This document shows, one piece after another, positions 6,609 through 13,367 of a DNA stretch of 15,743 bases. Positions within the stretch are counted from its first letter, which is position 1. Every line of letters begins with the position of its first letter. The DNA comes from Myxococcota bacterium (lineage in GTDB: Bacteria; Myxococcota_C; UBA6777): positions 1 to 15,743 of the forward strand of contig CAUJFU010000093.1 in NCBI GenBank assembly GCA_963169055.1, given 5' to 3'. The notes under the pieces are model-generated. The model ran no database searches. It was not told the DNA's origin and saw only the letters and a list, made by a program, of their open reading frames with translations. A program made the position numbers and the translations under genes.

Positions 6609-9272
6609 TTAGGGGCGTCCGTCGCGCAACAGCGTTAGCGCGAGATCACCTTTGCTCATCTCGGAGTTGATCCATTTGGTGGAGAAGCCCGCACGGTCGG
6701 CTTCACGGGTCACGCGATTGCCGCGCAGGTCGGCGATAAACTCTTGGGCGCGGCGGAATTCGCCCCACACAAACTCGGTCATGCGCTGATCTTCGAGCAG
6801 TTGTGTGTGTTTGCTGCCGTCTTGGTTGAGGTTGGAAGCAGAGAAGGCCGTTTCACCGAGCGTTTGGCTGTTGTTTGGATCAAAGGTCAGCGCAGAGCCA
6901 CGGGCTTTGGCAAAGTCGTTGAGAGCCGAAAAGAAAGCGTCTTGTTCGGATTTTGGTTTGGCCAAGGTCTCGCGCAGAAGGTTGTGGAATGTTGCGGGTG
7001 CATCGGTGTTTTGAGCGAGGCCACGCTCGACTGCGTAATCCATGAACAGGCCGCCGCGTGCGTTTTGGACGGCTGCTTGGGCTTTTTCGATGGATTCAAC
7101 GAATGGCTTTTCGTAGCCGAGTTCGATCTGCACTTCGTTGACGACGGTGGCATGGAACATCTTGTCGGGTGATACGGGCTTGGCTCCTGAACGCTCTTCG
7201 GGGGTGAGGTTTTTCCACGCTTCGGGGGTGTAGTACTCGCTGACATCGAAGGTGTCGATCAAGAAGTTCCAGTTGGTGCGGTCGTTTCCAGCGTAGGCTT
7301 TGCGCATATTGTCGAAGGATAGCGTACAGGCCGAAGTGCCGGAGGCTTCGATTTGACGGTGAAGGATATCGAGGTGTTCGTTGACGAGGTGGGTGCGCAG
7401 ACCACGCATGGCGGCGTCTTTGTCGGTGGCGTTTTGGAGGGCGTTTTTACCGTTGTCGTTGGCGTATTTGGAGAGATCTTGGATGAAGGCGTCTTTGTCG
7501 GGGCCTGCGAGGATCTGATCGAATTTTTGCAAGAAGGGTCCGACCGTTTGGATCTTTTTGAGTTCGGGATAGCGCTCGCGCATAAAGGACAAGGTTTCTG
7601 CTTGGAGATTCATTCCGCGTGATTCGGGGCCACGTGTACCTGCGATATCGCGGCGGCTGTTGTCCATCAGGGCGGAGAATTCGTCGTAGGCGCTTTCGAT
7701 CTCGCGTGCGACGACATCGCGCTTGGCGGCTTCGAGCTTGTTGGAAGTGACGGCGTTGTCGGGCCAGAGCTGTTTGATGGTGTCGAGGGTGACGCCGCTT
7801 TGAGCGAGCGACGGGTCGAGGGCGATCAACTTGTCTTTGCAGCGTTCGACAAAAGCGCTGCGATCAAGCAGGCTGGTTCCGAGTTGGCGAACCTTGTCGG
7901 CTTCGGGGCCGGAGAATCCGCCTTTTTGCAAGATATCAAGGGTTTCGCGGATCTTGGGTTCGCCTGTGCTGCGGAAGAGGTCGATGGTCGAGCTACGCGA
8001 GGTTTCGTTGAGGTGAAAGCGGCTGCGGGTCGAGCGTACATGCGCTTTGTCTTCGAGCAAAAGCACATCTTTGTGTTCGCCGATATCGGGAAGCGCGCCT
8101 TTTTCGTTGAGAGCGTTGTACACGATGCCCATTGCTTCGATGGGTTTGGGGGTTCCGCCCCATTCCCATGTGGACATCCCGCTGCGGATGGTCTGATCAA
8201 GGCCGTTGACATCGGCTTCAGAAGGGTTGTCTTTGCGGACGTCGGCTTTGTCGGCGGCTTTCATCCCGCTTTCATCGACGTTGGAGCCGACCTTGGATTG
8301 GATCAACACGCGCCGAACGCCGCTCGGTTCGGGGGTTGGTTCATCGCGGCGGATGCGTGCGCGAACGGACATATCGTTGTTGAGCAGAGAAAAATCTTTG
8401 GTGTCGTAATAGGTATCTTCGTTGTAGTCGGTCCCAAGGGAGACTTCGTGTTGTCCGCTGCGTTCGTCGAGTTCCATTCGGCCCGATTCGACGGTGAGCG
8501 AGATGTGTGGGTTGGCTTCGCGGACGCGGTGTGCATCGCTGTCCCAACGCATCTCATCAAGGCTCATCCCGTTGTAGCCGATGGTAAAGGCTTCGGCATC
8601 TTTGGCTTTTTGCATACGATCAAGGGCGCTTCTACCGCTGCGGTCGGTGCGCAAAAGCTCGACAAGTTGGTCTTTGTTGAGGCCATCAAGGCGACGGACG
8701 GATTCGAACTCTTGACCATTTCGACCGACTTGTGGGCGCATCCCTGCGAAGGTGGTGGCGCTCATAAACGGCACACCTTCGAGCGGATCAGCTTGTACGG
8801 GATCACGAGACAGCAAAAGGCCGAGTACGCTAGTCGAACCTTCGGTGCGTGTAGCTTTTCCGAAGGGTGTGTAACCAGAGGCATAGCGATGTTCGGTGCG
8901 ATCGAGTCCGAGGGCTTTTCCAAGCTCGCTCGAAGCGCGCAGATCGACGGCGGTTCCAGCTTTGACTTTGGAGGTATCTTTGACGATATCATCGAGGGCT
9001 TGCATCAGGTCGCTGAAATAGGCTCGGATATCTTTTCCGGCGGGGAGTCCGACTTCTTGAGCGACTTGTGCGGGGTTAGAACGGTATCGATCAAAGAAAG
9101 CGTTGAGTTGGTCGCTGTTTTTGATCTCTTGGGCGTGAGAGCCTTCGCCGACCTTGACGGAGACGCCCTTTTTTTCGAGTTCTTGGCCGACAGCTTTGAG
9201 CCATGCGTCGCGGTTTTGTCCGATCAGGTCTTTGCGGAACTCGTAGCCGTATTTGGTGTGGATCGTGGACAT
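6609..9272 (-). CDS. Uncharacterised 887-aa protein with possible CYTH-like core
   Basis: I do not recognise this protein as a named family. It is hydrophilic and rich in charged residues, with no signal peptide, so probably cytoplasmic or released by a non-Sec route. Residues 258-330 follow the order seen in CYTH / triphosphate tunnel enzymes: an acidic strand (ELDER, 267-271, where ExExK would be), YYDT at 288-291, an R-x-R strand (RARIRRD, 304-310) and a strand ending in Lys (RRVLIQSKVG, 320-329). A later stretch, LLLEDKAHVRSTRSRF (404-419), could be the second half of such a barrel. The canonical ExExK is imperfect, so activity is doubtful. Residues 1-250 and 500-887 are mostly predicted helix. 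ATG 9272 is preceded by AAAGG. It sits 160 nt from each neighbour on the same strand. Confidence 0.8.
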   Translation of the reverse strand: MSTIHTKYGYEFRKDLIGQNRDAWLKAVGQELEKKGVSVKVGEGSHAQEIKNSDQLNAFFDRYRSNPAQVAQEVGLPAGKDIRAYFSDLMQALDDIVKDTSKVKAGTAVDLRASSELGKALGLDRTEHRYASGYTPFGKATRTEGSTSVLGLLLSRDPVQADPLEGVPFMSATTFAGMRPQVGRNGQEFESVRRLDGLNKDQLVELLRTDRSGRSALDRMQKAKDAEAFTIGYNGMSLDEMRWDSDAHRVREANPHISLTVESGRMELDERSGQHEVSLGTDYNEDTYYDTKDFSLLNNDMSVRARIRRDEPTPEPSGVRRVLIQSKVGSNVDESGMKAADKADVRKDNPSEADVNGLDQTIRSGMSTWEWGGTPKPIEAMGIVYNALNEKGALPDIGEHKDVLLLEDKAHVRSTRSRFHLNETSRSSTIDLFRSTGEPKIRETLDILQKGGFSGPEADKVRQLGTSLLDRSAFVERCKDKLIALDPSLAQSGVTLDTIKQLWPDNAVTSNKLEAAKRDVVAREIESAYDEFSALMDNSRRDIAGTRGPESRGMNLQAETLSFMRERYPELKKIQTVGPFLQKFDQILAGPDKDAFIQDLSKYANDNGKNALQNATDKDAAMRGLRTHLVNEHLDILHRQIEASGTSACTLSFDNMRKAYAGNDRTNWNFLIDTFDVSEYYTPEAWKNLTPEERSGAKPVSPDKMFHATVVNEVQIELGYEKPFVESIEKAQAAVQNARGGLFMDYAVERGLAQNTDAPATFHNLLRETLAKPKSEQDAFFSALNDFAKARGSALTFDPNNSQTLGETAFSASNLNQDGSKHTQLLEDQRMTEFVWGEFRRAQEFIADLRGNRVTREADRAGFSTKWINSEMSKGDLALTLLRDGRP

Positions 9273-9432
9273 CGTGGGCCTTTCTTTTTTGAAACAAGCG
9301 CCAACGCGCCCTTCTTTCGGGTGGAATGGGTTGCGTTTGCGGTGGGTGGTGTGGGCGCTTTGTTTGGGGTCGTGTGGCGTTTGGGAAACTGTCTGATGTT
9401 ATCGGATAAGATTGGAAAAAGTTTCGATGCTC

Positions 9433-10431
9433 TCAGCGTTGGACGTCGATCTTCCACATACGCTGATCTCCGTCAGAGACCATCCAAAGGGTGTCTTCTC
9501 CGTCAAAAGACAGTCCTTCTGGCTTGGCGTGTTTGGGCAGATCGAGCGTTGTATGTCCGAGGTATTCGAGTTCGACTTGTTCGAGAAGTGCGCCCGGGGC
9601 CGAGCGATGGCGTGATTGGATCGCTAATTCGGCGATGGTTCGGGACTCATCGCTGAGAAGGAAGAGATGGCCGGTTTTGGGGCAGATGGCGATATCGCTG
9701 AGATCGGCGAGGTGTTCTTTGACTTCGTTGGGCAGCTTGAGCAGGTGGGCGGTGGTCAGGTCAGGGAGTGCAAAGATGCCGATCTGGCGGGGTTCTCCTT
9801 CGTGGATGGCGACGAGGTGTTGTTTGCCATCGGCGGAAAAGCGGGCAGGAAGGATATCGAGACCTTCCCATCCTTTGTTGTGGGTGTCACCGAGGGTTGG
9901 CAGGCGACCGAGGCGTTCGGCCTCACCGAGTTTGGGGTGGCCTTTTTTGTCGAAAGACAGAGGCACAGCGAACACAGCCCGCGAGTCTTCGGAGAGTGTG
10001 TACGCGGTTTTGCCGTCTTCGGACAAGCAAAGCCCTTCGATACCTTGGGCGGCTTTATGTTTGGAGCCGATCTGTTTGATGGTTTCGCCTTGGTGGGTTT
10101 GATAGAACAGGCCCTTGTCGTCGTCTGCGATCAGCCAACCTTTTTTGGTGCGGATGACGCCGCTGGCTTCTTTGGAGCCGAGGGCGTGTTCTTCGGTGAT
10201 GCGGAGTTGGGCGTGGGTTGGGAGGGGTCGCGAAAGGCTTTTGTAAAGTTGTCGGATGTCTGTTTCTTCGAGTGCATCGCGGTGTTGGCGTACAAAGTCA
10301 TCGACGAGAGCGCGTTCTTTGGGGGATACGGTGGTTCCTGCGGCTTGGCGGAGCGCGCTGATCTCTTTTTGAGACAAGTGAGGCTTGGAACCCAAGGCGA
10401 GAAGTTGTTGTTGGAGGCGTTGGACAGACAT
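9433..10431 (-). CDS. SdiA-regulated/YjiK-like beta-propeller protein
   Basis: 332 residues. Residues 1-49 (MSVQRLQQQLLALG...) match the N-terminus of the 359-aa protein at 5369-6448 without gaps. Residues from about 75 to the end look like the SdiA-regulated (YjiK) or esterase-like-phytase propeller families. The blade motifs include GIEGLCLSEDG (130-140), YTLSEDSR (144-151), GWEGLDILP (187-195), LSDIAICPKTGHLFLLSDESR (244-264) and KPEGLSFDGEDTLWMVSDGD (303-322). The repeated EGL and SD(E/G) acids often line a Ca2+ or ligand site in such propellers. No signal peptide is seen, although YjiK-type proteins are often exported. ATG 10431 is preceded by AAGGG about 10 nt upstream; a longer in-frame start at 10467 is less likely. 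A promoter-like TTGACA lies upstream. Confidence 0.8.
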   Translation of the reverse strand: MSVQRLQQQLLALGSKPHLSQKEISALRQAAGTTVSPKERALVDDFVRQHRDALEETDIRQLYKSLSRPLPTHAQLRITEEHALGSKEASGVIRTKKGWLIADDDKGLFYQTHQGETIKQIGSKHKAAQGIEGLCLSEDGKTAYTLSEDSRAVFAVPLSFDKKGHPKLGEAERLGRLPTLGDTHNKGWEGLDILPARFSADGKQHLVAIHEGEPRQIGIFALPDLTTAHLLKLPNEVKEHLADLSDIAICPKTGHLFLLSDESRTIAELAIQSRHRSAPGALLEQVELEYLGHTTLDLPKHAKPEGLSFDGEDTLWMVSDGDQRMWKIDVQR

Positions 10432-10441
10432 ATTGGATGCC

Positions 10442-10487
10442 CTTGTCGTGCAAAGTGTGGAAAACATTCAGCGGATTGGACGACAAG
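10442..10487. other. Inverted repeat over the leader and -10 of the YjiK-like gene
   Basis: CTTGTCGT at 10442-10449 is the exact reverse complement of ACGACAAG at 10480-10487, with 30 nt between. The second arm touches the proposed -10 box and is itself part of CGAC-aa-GTCG (10481-10490). The placement suits a repressor operator, but the arms are short and could be chance. Confidence 0.35.
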
Positions 10488-10504
10488 TCGATGTTTCATG
10501 TCAA
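10475..10504 (-). promoter_or_regulatory. Sigma-70-like promoter for the YjiK-like gene
   Basis: On the minus strand a perfect -35 TTGACA (10504-10499) is followed by 18 nt and a weak -10 TCCAAT (10480-10475). The expected transcription start is about 35-40 nt ahead of ATG 10431. Confidence 0.4.
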
Positions 10505-10573
10505 GGATTTTTTGTTGCGTGATTGTCACATGATTGCAAATGAGATGTTTCACAGGCGGAGCGGTTTCGGTGT

Positions 10574-11248
10574 TCAGGTGGCTTTTTGTGCGACGAGGCG
10601 GTGTTCAAAGCGCAAAGCCCCGTTGAGGAGGACTTGTTTGAGTTGGCAGCCGCTGGACCATTGGATCTGGATGCGGCCTTCAAAGCGGTTGTTGAACTTG
10701 TTGCCTTGGAGTTGGCCGGTGCCGCTGATGTAGCTTTCTTCGACGCGGACGCATTCGATATTGGGGACGCCTTTGAGGCGCATGGGTTCGCGGATGCCGA
10801 GGGTGAATTGGAGGCGTGTGCCGTCGATAAACCCTTCGAGTTTTACGGATTCACCTGCGGCGGAGGCTTCGACATCAAAGCGATTGTTGGCGGTTTGGTT
10901 GAGTTGGGGCATGGTGATCGAGGCCGTACCTGAGGTGGCTTTGAGAGGACAGATCTTGTAATCGGTGCATAGGCAAAGTCGTTTGTTGGAAGCGGTGCAT
11001 CCGTCGTTTCGGACGTCAACGGTGAGAGCGCCATCTTGGCTTTCAAAGACGCCATTTTCTTTTTGGGGCAGTTCTGCACCGCCGAGCAACAAACGAAACT
11101 CCGAAAACTGGAGGTTGTAATTGCCGGGGATGGCTTTGGCGACTTCGGGATCGATGGGAGTGGGGATCGGGTTGAGGCCCACACACCCGATGTATAGGGG
11201 AAGATAGAGAACGACAAAAAGCAAAGACACAAAGCGAAAGGTGTGCAT
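10574..11248 (-). CDS. Small Cys-rich lipoprotein, function unknown
   Basis: 224 residues. MHTFRFVSLLFVVLYLPLYIGC is a signal peptide with a lipobox-like YIGC, so Cys22 is the likely lipidation site and the protein is probably membrane-anchored. The mature part has six more Cys (84, 92, 94, 100, 166, 201), enough for three disulfides; four are clustered in DGCTASNKRLCLCTDYKIC. The rest is beta-rich and ends in alternating polar/hydrophobic strands (GRIQIQWSSGC...), suggesting a lipocalin-like or sandwich fold, though I cannot assign a family. ATG 11248 was chosen over the much longer open frame because AAGGAGGT lies just upstream and the signal peptide begins there. It is first of the four minus-strand genes and has its own promoter, divergent from the ATPase operon. 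Confidence 0.85.
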   Translation of the reverse strand: MHTFRFVSLLFVVLYLPLYIGCVGLNPIPTPIDPEVAKAIPGNYNLQFSEFRLLLGGAELPQKENGVFESQDGALTVDVRNDGCTASNKRLCLCTDYKICPLKATSGTASITMPQLNQTANNRFDVEASAAGESVKLEGFIDGTRLQFTLGIREPMRLKGVPNIECVRVEESYISGTGQLQGNKFNNRFEGRIQIQWSSGCQLKQVLLNGALRFEHRLVAQKAT

Positions 11249-11252
11249 GAAG

Positions 11253-11260
11253 ACCTCCTT
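11253..11260 (-). promoter_or_regulatory. Consensus ribosome binding site for the lipoprotein
   Basis: AAGGAGGT on the minus strand, 4 nt before ATG 11248. It is a full match to the anti-16S sequence and decides the start against upstream in-frame starts. Confidence 0.75.
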
Positions 11261-11285
11261 GATCGGTTGGACAGCCACACACAAC

Positions 11286-11314
11286 AACATAGGCGATCTT
11301 TTGTGGTGTGCCAA
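11286..11314 (-). promoter_or_regulatory. Sigma-70-like promoter for the lipoprotein gene
   Basis: Minus-strand -35 TTGGCA (11314-11309), 17-nt spacer, -10 TATGTT (11291-11286). Transcription would start about 30 nt before ATG 11248. Confidence 0.5.
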
Positions 11315-11377
11315 ATCTTTGTGGACGCCTTCTCTTTTGTGGGCTTTCTGAGTCTCGTTTTGTTTGCGAGGTCTTGC

Positions 11378-11406
11378 TTGAAAGCGGGTTCTCTTCGGTG
11401 TATGAC
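11378..11406 (+). promoter_or_regulatory. Sigma-70-like promoter for the ATPase-HNH operon
   Basis: -35 TTGAAA (11378-11383), 17-nt spacer, -10 TATGAC (11401-11406), about 35 nt before ATG 11442. It diverges from the lipoprotein promoter; the two -35 boxes are about 63 nt apart. Confidence 0.5.
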
Positions 11407-11441
11407 TGTGTTCGTTCTGGATACGCTGACGAGGAGCGATT

Positions 11442-12755
11442 ATGCTGAAACATTTGAAGATGAGCAACGTGGGGCCTTCGCCGAAGATGGAGATGGAGTT
11501 GGCTCCCCGACTCAATCTGATCGCGGGCGACAACGGGTTGGGAAAAAGTTTTTTGTTGGATCTTGCGTGGTGGGCATTGACGCGGCGCTGGTTGAGGGAG
11601 GTCAACACCAAGATGCTTTCAGGATACCCTGTAAAGCCTCGAAATACAAAAGAGAAAGCAACTTTAGAATTCAGTCTCTCAGCCAAAACCAAGTCCGCAG
11701 TTCGCTATGAAAGCACGTACAACCCAAGGGACGAGGCGTGGGCAGGAAAAGCAGGGCGGCCTTGGAATCTCGGTTTGGTGATCTATGCCCATTCGGATGG
11801 CGGATTTTCTGTTTGGGATCCAGCGCGTAATTATTGGAAAAAGAAAGGGAATGTAGACGTCCAAGAGCGCCTTCCTGCGTACGTTTTTACTGCCTCCGAG
11901 GTTTGGGATGGTTTGTGGGTGGACGAAGACGGTCAACGGCGCACACCGATCTGCAATGGTTTGTTGTACGATTGGGCGAGTTGGATACGAGAGAAAGGAA
12001 AAGAAGCGGACGCGATGGAGCGAGCTTTGCGTCAATTGTCGCCGCCCACCGACGATTCAAGCCAACTGCGACCGGGACCGCTCATGCGGTTATCCGTCAA
12101 CGACGCAAGAGATATCCCGTCCATACAAACTTCGTACGCGGACGCGGTTCCGATTTTACACGCCTCGTCAGGGATTCGCCGCGTTGTCGCGTTCGCCTAC
12201 ATGATGACTTGGACTTGGAAAGAGCATCGTCTTGCAGCAGAACAACTCGGAGAAGAAGCGACAACCCAAGTGACGCTTCTCGTCGATGAGGTGGAGAGTC
12301 ACCTGCATCCCCGTTGGCAGCGCGTGATTCTTCGATCTTTGATGGAACTTGCTGCTGTGTTGCATCATCAAGCACAAGTCCAGCTTCTTGTGGCTACGCA
12401 CTCTCCGATGGTGATGGCTTCTGTGGAGTCTTGGTTTGACGAGGAACAAGATGCGTTGTTTCATTTGAAGCTACGGGAGCGCCAGGTTTTGTTGGAACAG
12501 ATGCCTTGGTCAAAACAGGGAGATGTTGTCAATTGGTTGGTGTCCGACCTTTTTGGTTTGGAGCAGGGTCGGTCGTTGGAAGCGGAAAAAGCGATTGAAG
12601 CCGCTGAAGCGTGGATGCGAGGGGAGCGCTCTGCTTTGCCGAACGGGCTAGATTCTCAAGACACTATCCACCAAGAGCTGTTGCGGGTTCTTGCTGGCCA
12701 CGATCATTTTTGGCCGCGTTGGATCGTCAGCACCCAAAAAGGGAGGCTAACGTGA
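11442..12755 (+). CDS. AAA/ABC-type ATPase, Septu PtuA-like
   Basis: 437 residues. An ABC/SMC-type nucleotide-binding domain is split around a long middle region: Walker A GDNGLGKS (29-36), signature-like SSGIRRV (242-248), Walker B TLLVDEVE (278-285, with D282 and E283) and an H-loop ATHSP (318-322). This is the layout of the AAA_15/AAA_21 and OLD-like ATPases used in several phage-defence systems. Residues 50-235 have no recognised fold. GAGGAG lies 5 nt before ATG 11442. The stop overlaps the start of the HNH-like gene (GTGA), so the two are probably translationally coupled. The ATPase plus small HNH-like partner resembles PtuA/PtuB of Septu. No TOPRIM domain (as in OLD nucleases or GajA) is visible. 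The ATPase call is firm; the Septu assignment is inference. Confidence 0.9.
   Translation: MLKHLKMSNVGPSPKMEMELAPRLNLIAGDNGLGKSFLLDLAWWALTRRWLREVNTKMLSGYPVKPRNTKEKATLEFSLSAKTKSAVRYESTYNPRDEAWAGKAGRPWNLGLVIYAHSDGGFSVWDPARNYWKKKGNVDVQERLPAYVFTASEVWDGLWVDEDGQRRTPICNGLLYDWASWIREKGKEADAMERALRQLSPPTDDSSQLRPGPLMRLSVNDARDIPSIQTSYADAVPILHASSGIRRVVAFAYMMTWTWKEHRLAAEQLGEEATTQVTLLVDEVESHLHPRWQRVILRSLMELAAVLHHQAQVQLLVATHSPMVMASVESWFDEEQDALFHLKLRERQVLLEQMPWSKQGDVVNWLVSDLFGLEQGRSLEAEKAIEAAEAWMRGERSALPNGLDSQDTIHQELLRVLAGHDHFWPRWIVSTQKGRLT
12741..12746 (+). promoter_or_regulatory. Ribosome binding site for the HNH-like gene
   Basis: GGGAGG inside the last codons of the ATPase gene, 5 nt before GTG 12752. It supports the GTG start and coupled translation over the in-frame ATG at 12611. 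Confidence 0.65.
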
Positions 12756-13342
12756 TCCATTTTGATCCTGTGCCAAAGCCGCCCGGTTTTGAAGAGGCTG
12801 CTGTGATGGGCCAACAATGGCTGCAAGCACACCCCGACGCGGTGAGGCCTCGCGATTATTGGTCTCCGTTTCGCTCGGTGTTGGCGGAGGGATTTCGGAA
12901 TCTTTGCGCTTACAGCGCCATGTACGAACCTTCGGGCCAAGTCGATCATTTTGTGAGTTGGGACGAAGATCCGAGCCTTGCTTATCGATGGGAGAATTAT
13001 CGCTACGCATCGGGTTGGTTGAATGCAAGCAAAAAAAACCTTCGCTCCTCAGATCTGTTGGATCCTCTTATCGTGCAGGATGGTTGGTTTGAGATCTCTC
13101 TGCCTTCTCTTCAGTTGTTGGTTTCTGCCTCAATTCCACCAACCATCAGGGCCAAGGCAGAGCTTTTGTTGATACGCCTTCACCTGCGCGATGATGAGCG
13201 CGTCATTCGTCAACGTCGTGTGTGGCTTGAGATGTATGAAAAAGGAGATCTGAATTTATCAGGTTTGCGTGCGATGGCTCCGCTGATCGCGGATGCGGTG
13301 GAAAAGCAGGCCAAAAATCGCCCACCACTTTCCGTTGCGTGA
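12752..13342 (+). CDS. HNH-like nuclease, Septu PtuB-like partner
   Basis: 196 residues from GTG 12752, overlapping the ATPase stop by 4 nt. The core CAYSAMYEPSGQVDHF (52-67) followed by W80-x-N82-x-R84-x-A86 and N91-x-x-K94 follows the PtuB/retron-type HNH layout CAYC...(V/I)(D/E)HF...W-x-N...N-x-x-K. Asp65-His66 would be the catalytic DH, and Asn82 and Asn91 the later HNH positions. Unusually, the zinc-ribbon cysteines are missing: CAYC is CAYS and no C-x-x-C precedes the final N-x-x-K. The C-terminal half (100-196) is mostly helical with conserved-looking DGWFEISLPSLQL. The likely role is the nuclease effector of the ATPase. It could also be an inactivated or metal-free variant; nuclease activity is not certain. 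Confidence 0.8.
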   Translation: MIHFDPVPKPPGFEEAAVMGQQWLQAHPDAVRPRDYWSPFRSVLAEGFRNLCAYSAMYEPSGQVDHFVSWDEDPSLAYRWENYRYASGWLNASKKNLRSSDLLDPLIVQDGWFEISLPSLQLLVSASIPPTIRAKAELLLIRLHLRDDERVIRQRRVWLEMYEKGDLNLSGLRAMAPLIADAVEKQAKNRPPLSVA

Positions 13343-13356
13343 ACGAAGCATCGTTC
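13341..13356. terminator. Small hairpin between convergent genes
   Basis: GAACGA (13341-13346), loop AGCA, TCGTTC (13351-13356): a perfect 6-bp stem overlapping the HNH-like stop codon, in the 25-nt gap before the convergent mtaB stop. There is no clear T-run, only CAAATCGTGTTTTA on the plus side, so it would be a weak terminator at best. Confidence 0.4.
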
Positions 13357-13367
13357 CAAATCGTGTT

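Noticed and set aside
9291-9312. Short GCGC-CAAC-GCGC hairpin in the gap upstream of the 887-aa gene
   Set aside because: The stem is only 4 bp and no convincing T-run or promoter context goes with it, so it was not called as a terminator.
7800-9656. 618-codon open frame on the plus strand
   Set aside because: It is antisense to the 887-aa gene and runs on past its start. Its product shows no recognisable motif, whereas the minus-strand frame has a good start and ribosome binding site. Long shadow frames follow from the codon bias.
9667-10533. 288-codon plus-strand open frame
   Set aside because: Antisense to the YjiK-like gene, with no motifs and no ribosome binding site of note.
10574-11692. 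372-aa reading of the lipoprotein gene from an upstream start
   Set aside because: The first 148 codons look non-coding and would bury the signal peptide; AAGGAGGT and the signal peptide both mark ATG 11248.
11442-13342. Retron carrying a PtuA/PtuB effector
   Set aside because: No reverse transcriptase gene or structured msr/msd-like RNA is visible on either side; the flanks are a lipoprotein gene and mtaB.
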